From positions 1,054,001 to 1,118,000 of the forward strand of contig JADJOE010000003.1 in the NCBI GenBank assembly GCA_016713905.1: a stretch of 64,000 nt of DNA, in the 5' to 3' direction. Numbering within the stretch: the stretch's first letter is position 1; each line of letters begins with the position of its first letter. Both the position numbers and the translations under genes were made by a program. This DNA is from Candidatus Vicinibacter proximus. GTDB lineage: Bacteria; Bacteroidota; Bacteroidia; Chitinophagales; Saprospiraceae. This document shows positions 28,885-36,713 of this stretch, piece by piece. The notes beneath the pieces were generated by a model, which saw only the letters and a list, made by a program, of their open reading frames with translations, ran no database searches and was not told where the DNA came from.

Positions 28885-29280
28885 ATGTTACGAATGAATT
28901 TAATTTTTATGTGTTTAATTTGCGCAATGGTTACCTATGCTCAATTTAAACCTATTACTGCGTTCCCAAAGAACCATATAGCGCCACAAAACTTAAATTT
29001 TAAGAACTCTAAAGTTGCCCTAAAATCAGCAGAAACACCTAAATTAAAAGCATTGATTGTCCCCCTCGATGCCAATACAACATCCAATATTGAAATAAAC
29101 AGTTCCACAAATATAGAAGGCCAATCTGTCGAAACTCCAAACCAAAGTCTCGCAAGCCAATTGATTAAACAAATTTTAATGGATAATGCTGACAGTGTAA
29201 ACCTTCACCAAGTTCAGGCAATTAACCAATTATTGAAATCTTCAGCTCAAGTAAAAAGAAAAGAATTCATTTTTTATTAA
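28885..29280 (+). CDS. Small exported protein of unknown function
   Basis: 131 residues with a signal peptide (MNLIFMCLICAMVTYAQ, cleavage near 20). The mature part is Asn/Ser/Lys-rich, with no Cys and no recognised domain; the C-terminal third is predicted helical (ASQLIKQILMDNADSVNLHQ). It has its own candidate ECF promoter 90 bases upstream, which supports it as a real gene and a member of the caspase locus. The next gene, a metacaspase-like protein, begins 200 bases later, and no terminator is obvious between them. It could be a substrate or regulator of the proteases, but that is a guess. Confidence 0.6.
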   Translation: MLRMNLIFMCLICAMVTYAQFKPITAFPKNHIAPQNLNFKNSKVALKSAETPKLKALIVPLDANTTSNIEINSSTNIEGQSVETPNQSLASQLIKQILMDNADSVNLHQVQAINQLLKSSAQVKRKEFIFY

Positions 29281-29480
29281 TTAAATTCTAAAAATGAAGA
29301 TTATAATTTGCCAAAAATAAAACTTAACTTTGTTTGAATAGTTTCACTTTTGGGTTTAACTATTTAAAAAACCATTTAATTAAATAGCTTTTACAATACC
29401 AGCACTAAACTTTTACACATTGTACACGCTCTTTAATTCCGGAAGCTATGACAACCGCAGTGAAAAAATATTAATCCAAA

Positions 29481-31474
29481 ATGACCTTACCTGCTTACCA
29501 TACAAAAATTAGATTTTGTGTTTTTATTATATTGGCCATTTCCACAATTGTAATCCAAGCCCAAACAAAGAAAGCCCTAATCGTCGCCGTAGGCACCTAC
29601 CCTACTTCTTCAAACATAACTTCTCTCCATTCATTAAATGATATACCATTAATTCAAAGTGCTTTAAAAAAACTTGGCTTTGAAGAAAAAGACATACTCA
29701 TCCTAGCGGATTCACAAGCTACTAAAGAAAATATTTTAAATGGGCTGGAATCTCAATTACTAAAAAATGCAAAAGAAGGAGACATTGCCTATTTTCATTT
29801 TTCCGGGCACGGACAGCAAGTTCAGGATTTCAACGGGGATGAATCAGATGGTTACGATGAGGCCCTCGTCCCCTATGATGCACTGATGGAATATGAACCC
29901 GGAAAATATCAGGGAGAAAAACACATTACCGATGATGAATTAAATAATTTATATAAGAAAATTGTAAATAAACTTGGCGCAAAAGGACACTTTCTTATAA
30001 CCGTGGATGCCTGCCATTCCGGTACTTCAACCAGAGGTTTTGGCTTGGCTAGAGGCACCGATATTCCAATGGCTCCAGCAGACTACCGGGCACAGTCTGA
30101 AAATAAACCCAAAGATTTTGGACCGTCCGATGCTTTGCAAATCAAAGAAAATGCGCTTGAAACTTTAGTTGCTTTCTTTGCCTCCATGGCCAGCCAAAAG
30201 AATTATGAAATCCTGGCGGAAGATGGGAAGTATTATGGATCACTCAGTTATGCGTTCAGCAAAGCAATCAATAAACTTCCAAAAGATGCAAGTTATTTAC
30301 AACTGTTTGATCGCATCAGATTAACCATTGGAAACTCAATCAGCAATCAGATTCCTGAAGCTTCCGGAATTCTCACCCAAACAGTACTAGGCGGAAAATT
30401 CCAAAGCACTCCTGAATACTATTTAGCAAGAGAATGGGTCAGTGACAGCCTATTGGAAATTGAAGGCGGATTTCTGAATGGCTTGAATACTGGGACAGTA
30501 ATAGGATTCTTTCCTCCGGATACTAAAAATGGCAGTAACGTAAAACCTTTAACAAAGGGCACCATAATTGAAGCGGGTTCACACACCAGCGTGGTGGAGC
30601 TAAAAGAAGATTTTGACAAAAATATATTGGATCATTCATGGGGAATAGTATTGGAAGAGAATTTTGGCAATGTGTTAATCCATTTAAAAAAACAAGGAAA
30701 CTTGAGCATTGAAATAAATGAAATATTTCAGAATTTAATTAAAATTCCCTTTATAAAAAATACTGAAAGTGATGCAGACCTCCTCTTTGAAGAAAGTGGA
30801 ATGCAGATTAAATTGACCAACAAATTTGGGCTAGAAATTGATTCCTGGAAAAACTCTTCAAACAAACAAAACTTGTTCGAATCCATAAAAAAAAGCATCA
30901 CGAAATATGCACAAGCTCAATACCTACGAAAATTAAATCAACAAAATAGAAAGATAGACCTAAGACTGGATTTTATTTTAGTAAGCCGCAAAGGAATTAA
31001 AATTCCTGAAAATTATCCATCTGACAGCTTAAAAAATGAACAGGGAGAAATCATTTTAAAAAATGGAGACACCATCAGATTAAAGGTCAGCAATTATGGT
31101 AAGGAAGAAGCCTTTTTACCATTATTGATATTCAACCGGACAATAAAATGAACATACTTTATCCAAAAGCAGAAGAATCTTCGGTGAAACTTGCCAGCGG
31201 GAAATCAGAAATTATACCCATAAATTTTAGAATAAGTCCTCCATTAGGAGTCGAACTATTCAGGCTTATAGCCAGTAGGAATCCAATCAATCTAAGACCG
31301 CTTGACCAAAGAAGGAGCATCAGTGATCAACCAAATACACAAAAAGATCCTTTTGAAAAGATATTTCTCGAAACATATCATTTGGATAGCATCTCTACCC
31401 GGGGAGGCAACACCGCCTCACTTCCTCCGGGACAGGTTAACATTTCTTCAACACAGTTCCGGATAATTGATTGA
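29481..31474 (+). pseudogene. Exported metacaspase-like protease, split by a one-base deletion
   Basis: The main frame (29481-31151) has an export segment (FCVFIILAISTIVIQAQ), KKALIVAVGTYPTS, catalytic His110 (YFHFSGHGQQ), the metacaspase insert DFNGDESDGYDEALVPYD, and Cys178 (FLITVDACHSGTSTRG). It ends early with LLIFNRTIK. Restoring a G near 31127 (TTGAT to TTGGAT) gives LLDIQPDN, matching LLDVQPDN of the paralogue at 2316-4343, and joins the frame to 31148-31474 (SPPLGVELFRLIASRNPINL ... DPFEKIF ... STRGG). The restored length is 664 residues, against 675 in the paralogue. Unlike the TPR copies, these two metacaspases share a long unknown C-terminal region. Confidence 0.85.
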
Positions 31475-31567
31475 TTGATTGATCGGTTTGATCAATTTAC
31501 AAATTATTACTAATCAACACTTTACATTCTTTTTCACCCAACAGATCAATTAAATATTTCAAAGAAT

Positions 31568-31596
31568 GATAACCTCAATCTAAATTCTTATATTTA
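31568..31596 (+). promoter_or_regulatory. Candidate ECF sigma promoter before the M48 protease gene
   Basis: ATGATAACC has its GATAACC core at 31568-31574, followed after 16 bases by TATTTA (31591-31596), 66 bases before the ATG at 31663. A separate TACTTTTG box (31642-31649), of the ordinary Bacteroidota -7 type, lies 13 bases before the start, so the gene may have two promoters. Confidence 0.5.
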
Positions 31597-31662
31597 TGTG
31601 CATAATCACATGCACAAGTATTTTTTGATGCCTTTCTGATCTACTTTTGTGTTTCATGCGTA

Positions 31663-33390
31663 ATGATGACAATTACCAAATCATATATGATCTTTAATAA
31701 GTTAAGCTTTCAAGGTTGGCAATTATTTCGCAAATCAATTATTGCTCCTTTATTCATGTTGCATTTCGGGCTGAATCAACTTCAAGCACAAGAACCTATG
31801 CCTTTGACAACGCCTCCCATTGTCAATGATCTGGAAGCTGCCCCAACATCCGGAATAAATGACATAGAAGGCACAACTGATGAAGAACGAGTTAAAACTA
31901 TTTATAACAAATTGGTAAAAGCAAGAGGAGATTACAGGTTTCAAATTCCGGAAGTTTTTTTACGCAATGAAGTAGCAAGAGCCGCCTCCATTGATTACGA
32001 AAATTTAGAAATTGTTTTGGAAAAAAAAGCTTACGACGCTTGTCTACCCTATGGAGATGCAGCAATTGCATTTCTCTTAGGACATGAGCTGACTCATTAT
32101 TACGAAAAGCATGCCTGGCGGAGTGGCTTTGCTGGAAATAATTCGGATCTCAAGGCGAGCCGAAGTCTTAAAGTGGACAACAATGACTTGGTATCAAACG
32201 AAATCGAAGCCGATTATTTGGGCGGTTTTCTTGCCTACTCAGCTGGTTTTGGACTTTTTGATAAGGGAGGAGAAATTATTAAAAGTATCTACAAGGATTA
32301 CAAAATGAAAGATGAGATCGATGGATACCCATCCTTGCAAGATCGTGTAGAATTTTCCAAAAGAAGCGCTGCTAAATTAGAATCACTGATTGATGCCTTT
32401 GAAATGGCCAACATGCTAAATGCAACCGGCAAATTTGAGGAAGCAAAATCCTACTATAAGTACATTCTGATGCATTATCAAAGCAGAGAAATTTACAACA
32501 ACATAGGTGCTGCCAATTTGTATGAAGCCCTTAGCTATTTTGATCAAAAGGATTTAAAATTTAAATACCCTGTACAACTGGATCTAAAAACTCAGGGAGC
32601 CCGAGATGTATCTGTTAAAGAAAAGCGGGAAGCACTTTTGAGAGAAGCCATTAAACATTTTAATTATGCCATTGGGTTGGATGCTGATTATGCTCCTGCC
32701 TATTTGAACAAAGCAATAGCCTTAACTATATTGGGGGAATATGATCGTGCACTTTTTTTATGCGATAAAGAGGCCTTAGAACTTGCCGTCAAAAAGAAAC
32801 TCACAAAACTTATTACTGATGCCAAAATCCTTAAAGCCATCATTTTTACTAAAACCAAAAAAGAAGCAGACGCCAAAAAAATTTTAACAGACCTGGCAAA
32901 TAACAATAAAAGCAAACTGGCAAAAATAAATCTGGATATCATAACTACCGGCATTATACCAAAGGATGTCCTGCCCAACCAAGCCAATGAGGTATTTGAC
33001 ACCATCCAGAGTTTTAATTTAAAATCAATTGCAAAAAACAGAAGCCCGAATTTTAATACTGAAAAAGTGTTACAGATTAACAATTCAAATATCTTTTTTC
33101 AGTGGACAGAAGATACTTTGAATTTTAAAGTATATTTCAATCAAATCAGTGAGCCTAAATTTAGAAATTTTATAATGCTGACCAAGCCGGGTAACGAAGT
33201 TAAAAACTCTAAAAATATTGGACTGGGAAGTCCACTCTCTTTAATTACGCAAACCTATGGCCCCGCTAAACAGACTTTGGAAACCCCCCTGGGAAGCATA
33301 CTTATTTACAGCAATACAATATTTATTCTAAATGAAAAGGACAAAGTGGAAAGATGGGGGAATTTTTCTTACAATAACAAATATTTTTAG
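31663..33390 (+). CDS. Exported M48-type zinc metalloprotease with TPR region
   Basis: 575 residues. A long N-terminus with a hydrophobic segment (about 25-42, ending NQLQAQ) implies export. The zinc site HELTH is at 141-145 (FLLGHELTHYYEKH), and the third ligand is the Glu of NEIEADYLGG (about 180-184), the classic M48 pattern. Residues 235-430 contain TPR-like pairs (ATGKFEEAKSYYKYIL, DADYAPAYLNKAIALTILGE). The last 100 residues (SLITQTYGPAKQTLETPLGS) resemble a small BamE/SmpA-like module. M48 proteases degrade envelope proteins. Here the gene lies among caspase genes, with a candidate ECF promoter upstream, so it probably belongs to the locus. Confidence 0.85.
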   Translation: MMTITKSYMIFNKLSFQGWQLFRKSIIAPLFMLHFGLNQLQAQEPMPLTTPPIVNDLEAAPTSGINDIEGTTDEERVKTIYNKLVKARGDYRFQIPEVFLRNEVARAASIDYENLEIVLEKKAYDACLPYGDAAIAFLLGHELTHYYEKHAWRSGFAGNNSDLKASRSLKVDNNDLVSNEIEADYLGGFLAYSAGFGLFDKGGEIIKSIYKDYKMKDEIDGYPSLQDRVEFSKRSAAKLESLIDAFEMANMLNATGKFEEAKSYYKYILMHYQSREIYNNIGAANLYEALSYFDQKDLKFKYPVQLDLKTQGARDVSVKEKREALLREAIKHFNYAIGLDADYAPAYLNKAIALTILGEYDRALFLCDKEALELAVKKKLTKLITDAKILKAIIFTKTKKEADAKKILTDLANNNKSKLAKINLDIITTGIIPKDVLPNQANEVFDTIQSFNLKSIAKNRSPNFNTEKVLQINNSNIFFQWTEDTLNFKVYFNQISEPKFRNFIMLTKPGNEVKNSKNIGLGSPLSLITQTYGPAKQTLETPLGSILIYSNTIFILNEKDKVERWGNFSYNNKYF

Positions 33391-33445
33391 TACAACTGAC
33401 GTAACCGGATTTTTTAAATAATTCTATAAATGGTTCACAATAAAA

Positions 33446-33474
33446 GATAACCAAATATAATAATCAAGTATAGT
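33446..33474 (+). promoter_or_regulatory. Candidate ECF sigma promoter before the kinase-caspase gene
   Basis: AAAGATAACC has its GATAACC core at 33446-33452, and exactly 16 bases later comes TATAGT (33469-33474). The ATG at 33488 is only 13 bases from the box, so the leader would be very short. Confidence 0.5.
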
Positions 33475-33487
33475 TGATTGAAAAGTC

Positions 33488-34342
33488 ATGAAAATCTTTA
33501 AAAATAAAGTATTCGGAAATTACACTACGCTGGACTATCTTGGCAAAGGTAGTTTTACATCCGTCTACACCGCCGTACATAATTTTACAAAGGAGAAAGT
33601 TGCACTCAAAATAGCCCATACCAATGATAAAACCATCATTGCTGAATTCAATAAAATTGTAAAAAGTGGCCTGAAAGGGCTTTTAAAAATTGACCACAAG
33701 GACATCATTGGGATCCGGGAATACTTTGTTGTATCGGAGGGTAACACTGAGTATTTTATCTTAGTGCTGGATCTGGTCAAAGGAGACTCCCTTGACAGAA
33801 CCAATGTAGTAGATACTTGCAGCTTACAGGAAAAACTTGTAATGTTTGGAAAAATTTGTGATGCTATAATTTACGCTCATGAATTCGAGTATGAGGATCA
33901 AAATGAATATCATTCGTACAGGATCAAAGGAATATTCCATGGGGACATAAAGCCTAATAATATTATGATCTCTCAGGAGATGGATCCGAAAATTATAGAC
34001 TTTTCTTTCCTAAACTTGAAAAAAGCCGCGGGTGAATCAGAAAACTTTATAAGTGAAAAAGAAGTCAACACCGGAGAATTTGGAACTAAAGGATATATGC
34101 CTCCGGAACAGGAAAATTTTGGAATTATAAATGAGAAAACGGATATCTATGCTTTGGGGGTAGTTCTAAAGCAACTCATATATGGTTTTAAATTTGAAAA
34201 AGAAGCGGAGAAAAAACCCATTTTTCTAAAACTTGACAAGATTATTGAAAAAGCAACCCAAACAAAACCTGAGTTGCGACATGAATCTGTAAGAGCCCTT
34301 AAATTCGAAATTGACAAACTTTTAAAAATAAACTTCGTATAA
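33488..34342 (+). CDS. Protein Ser/Thr kinase domain, N-terminal half of a probable kinase-TM-caspase protein
   Basis: 284 residues covering a complete Hanks-type kinase: glycine loop GKGSFTSVY (19-27), Lys41 in VALKIA, catalytic loop HGDIKPNN (151-158, Gly instead of Arg in HRD), metal-binding Asp171 in IIDFSF, and PPE at 205-207. All catalytic residues are present. The frame closes right after the kinase (KLLKINFV). If one A is added to the A5 run at 34324-34328, reading continues as KLRINPWLSIAASVLIVGVF, a membrane segment, into the caspase frame at 34372. I take the gene to be 33488-35259, about 590 residues, with the kinase inside the cell. Confidence 0.88.
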   Translation: MKIFKNKVFGNYTTLDYLGKGSFTSVYTAVHNFTKEKVALKIAHTNDKTIIAEFNKIVKSGLKGLLKIDHKDIIGIREYFVVSEGNTEYFILVLDLVKGDSLDRTNVVDTCSLQEKLVMFGKICDAIIYAHEFEYEDQNEYHSYRIKGIFHGDIKPNNIMISQEMDPKIIDFSFLNLKKAAGESENFISEKEVNTGEFGTKGYMPPEQENFGIINEKTDIYALGVVLKQLIYGFKFEKEAEKKPIFLKLDKIIEKATQTKPELRHESVRALKFEIDKLLKINFV

Positions 34343-34371
34343 ATCCATGGCTATCGATTGCCGCAAGTGTA

Positions 34372-35259
34372 TTGATCGTCGGTGTTTTCGGTTTTATCTT
34401 TTATCAGAAGAATTTGAAAAGCACTACAGAAACTTACAATTCTACGACCTATCACAATAATTCAGAGGAGAATCAAAGAGGTGTGAAGGCTCGTGACACC
34501 ACAAACTTTTCAGTTGATTTAAATAAGAACAAATATTACGCGCTACTTATTGGAAATAATGATTACAAACATTGGAAAAAATTAAAATACCCCGTCACTG
34601 ATGTTGACAACATGAAAAACACCCTGTTGGAACATTATACTTTCGAACCCGAAAACATAAAGGTTATTACAAATGGAACATACGAGACCATCTACAAGGG
34701 GTTTGAATCATTTACAGACCATGGTCCCAATACCTATTTACTTATTTATTATGCAGGCCATGGGAAATACGATAACATTACGGATAAAACTTCACTAATA
34801 CCTGTGGATGCAGAAGAGAACTCTGATTCAAAAAACATCACAAGTGACATCATTAAGGACCTTTTAAAAAAGTGTAGAATTCACAACATCCTCTTTATTT
34901 CGGATGCATGTTACTTGGGAGCGATGGCTTCAAGGGGACTTGACAAGGACAGTGTGGAAAGACATGACATTAATACTTTTAAATCTTTTGCATCTAAACA
35001 ATCCAGAAAATTCATTTCAAGTGGTGCTCAGGAAACCGTTCCAGACAAATCATACTTTAATGAATATCTGATCAAGTATTTAAAAAAAAATTCACACGAC
35101 ATTACTTTTGAATATACATTGTACAATGACATCATAGAACCGATTCGGAGAAACTCAGCAACCACACCTGTTTTTGGCGTGTTTTTTGACACCCGTGATG
35201 AAGGTGGTCATTTCTTCTTTGTCAAAAGAAAAAAAATGGAAGATCCCAGAAATCAATAA
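34372..35259 (+). CDS. Membrane-anchored caspase domain, C-terminal half of the kinase-TM-caspase protein
   Basis: 295 residues from the first ATG of this frame, but the natural reading begins upstream: the membrane helix (NPWLSIAASVLIVGVFGFIF) is half in the preceding bases. After a linker rich in Ser, Thr and Asn comes a caspase fold: KYYALLIGNNDYKHWKKLKY, catalytic His in LIYYAGHGKYD, Cys in NILFISDACYLGAM, and the end piece STTPVF-like SATTPVFGVFF. It lacks TPRs and the EF-hand-like loop of the tandem family. With a cytoplasmic kinase before the helix, the caspase would face the periplasm, the same compartment as the exported caspases. Confidence 0.85.
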   Translation: MIVGVFGFIFYQKNLKSTTETYNSTTYHNNSEENQRGVKARDTTNFSVDLNKNKYYALLIGNNDYKHWKKLKYPVTDVDNMKNTLLEHYTFEPENIKVITNGTYETIYKGFESFTDHGPNTYLLIYYAGHGKYDNITDKTSLIPVDAEENSDSKNITSDIIKDLLKKCRIHNILFISDACYLGAMASRGLDKDSVERHDINTFKSFASKQSRKFISSGAQETVPDKSYFNEYLIKYLKKNSHDITFEYTLYNDIIEPIRRNSATTPVFGVFFDTRDEGGHFFFVKRKKMEDPRNQ

Positions 35260-35273
35260 TATGGGATAACTTT

Positions 35274-36692
35274 ATGAATATAACATTACAAAATCAATCT
35301 ATTATGTTCCGGAAAATAGTTTCTGTATGTATTACAATACAATTTGTAAGTCTGATTTATGCCCAGGCGGATTTTCCTGTTGTAGTGGTGAGTACTCATG
35401 GGAAAGTTAAAAGCAAACTAGAATCAGGTAAATGCTTGAAGACATCGGCAGGAGCTTTGTTAAAAAAAACAGCTACCATTCAGCTAAAGAAAAATGCAGA
35501 TGCCATCATTTATGTAAACAATCGATTTGTTTCATTAAATGATAAAGGAAAATATAAAATTGAAGAATTGGCCAGCAGCGGTATGCGCAATGCCAAATTA
35601 AATTTTGACCCTTTGTTTGGAGAATATATTAAATCAGCGATAACGATCACCTCTCAATCCGGTTGGAATATGAAGAGCAACAAATCTATGGGTGACGGAT
35701 GGAGTGAATTATCAGGCTTGGAAAAAGGTGGATGGGGTACCACTGACCCTAAAGAAAAAGGTGGCTGGGGCACTACCAATCCTAAAGAAAAAGGTGGCTG
35801 GGGAACTACCAATCCTAAAGAAAAAGGTGGCTGGGGCACTACCAATCCTAAAGAAAAAGGTGGCTGGGGGACGACCAATCCTAAAGAAAAAGGTGGCTGG
35901 GGGACGACCAATCCTAAAGAAAAAGGTGGCTGGGGTACGACCGATCCTAAAGAAAAAGGTGGCTGGGGGACAACCGACCCTAAAGAAAAAGGTGGCTGGG
36001 GTACGACCGATCCTAAAGAAAAAGGCGGTTGGGGAACTACCGATCCTAAAGAAAAAGGTGGCTGGGGAACTACCGATCCTAAAGAAAAAGGCGGTTGGGG
36101 AACTACCGATCCTAAAGAAAAAGGCGGCTGGGGAACTACCGATCCTAAAGAAAAAGGCGGCTGGGGGATCAACGACATGAATATTGAACCTGCTTGTCCG
36201 GGAGGAATTTATAAAAATGGGGCAACTGTTTTGCGATGGTTAAAAGCCAAAGATGTAGAACACTATATGATTTGCATTTTTGATGAAGATGTGAATTTAA
36301 TTACCAATTATGTGGTTCATGACACATTCGTTTGGGTAGATCTGAGTAAGTTTAATCTAGATCCCCAAAAGACATATTATTGGCAAATAATTGCATATGG
36401 CCAAAAGCTAGTTTCTCCACCGGTAACTTTTGTAATTCTGCCTATGGAAGATCAAAATGAAATTCTGGAAACGCCAAAAAATTCAGACATCTATTCAAAC
36501 ACAGGTCCAGTTGTGCAGGGTATGATGGAAGCTGTTGCATTTGAAAGCAATAAAATGAATTTGGAGGCTTTAAATACTTATGACAAAACTTTATCGCAAT
36601 ATCCAGAGAATAAACTGCTCAGTATGCTTTATGCCTCATTTTGTGTAAGAATGGGCCAATACTCCAAAGCAAAAATGATCATGGAAAAATAA
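35274..36692 (+). CDS. Exported FecR-like protein with 11-residue tandem repeats
   Basis: 472 residues from 35274; an internal ATG at 35304 gives a cleaner signal peptide (MFRKIVSVCITIQFVSLIYA). The first domain (DFPVVVVSTHGKVKSKLESG, IQLKKNADAIIYVNNRFVSL) looks like the FecR-type beta domain that senses or presents surface signals. Thirteen copies of GGWGTTDPKEK or GGWGTTNPKEK follow (about residues 152-294), then a fibronectin-III-like segment (RWLKAKDVEHYMICIFDEDV ... TYYWQIIAYG) and a short TPR-like end (ALNTYDKTLSQYPENKLLSM). It starts 14 bases after the kinase-caspase gene, so the two are probably co-transcribed. A structural or sensor role is possible; none is shown. Confidence 0.8.
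   Translation: MNITLQNQSIMFRKIVSVCITIQFVSLIYAQADFPVVVVSTHGKVKSKLESGKCLKTSAGALLKKTATIQLKKNADAIIYVNNRFVSLNDKGKYKIEELASSGMRNAKLNFDPLFGEYIKSAITITSQSGWNMKSNKSMGDGWSELSGLEKGGWGTTDPKEKGGWGTTNPKEKGGWGTTNPKEKGGWGTTNPKEKGGWGTTNPKEKGGWGTTNPKEKGGWGTTDPKEKGGWGTTDPKEKGGWGTTDPKEKGGWGTTDPKEKGGWGTTDPKEKGGWGTTDPKEKGGWGTTDPKEKGGWGINDMNIEPACPGGIYKNGATVLRWLKAKDVEHYMICIFDEDVNLITNYVVHDTFVWVDLSKFNLDPQKTYYWQIIAYGQKLVSPPVTFVILPMEDQNEILETPKNSDIYSNTGPVVQGMMEAVAFESNKMNLEALNTYDKTLSQYPENKLLSMLYASFCVRMGQYSKAKMIMEK
35727..36155 (+). repeat. 33-bp minisatellite, 13 copies, encoding GGWGTT(D/N)PKEK
   Basis: Thirteen units of exactly 33 bases, then a partial unit (GGWG) to about 36167. Five consecutive units (2 to 6) have Asn and the other eight have Asp at the seventh residue. 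Synonymous differences (ggc/ggt, act/acg) form runs of neighbouring identical units, showing local duplication. The period keeps the frame at any copy number. Long open frames on other frames and on the opposite strand here are by-products of the repeat. Confidence 0.97.
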
Positions 36693-36713
36693 GAATTAAA
36701 AACCTTGGATGAT

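Noticed and set aside
35727..36155. Regular 33-bp spacing that could suggest a CRISPR array
   Set aside because: There are no unique spacers; units are adjacent and coding. No cas genes are present.
35654..36180. Long open frames on the minus strand and in another plus frame over the 33-bp repeat
   Set aside because: They arise because a repeat without stop codons stays open in several frames; their products are simple repeats without start context, and the GGWGTT frame has a signal peptide and flanking domains.
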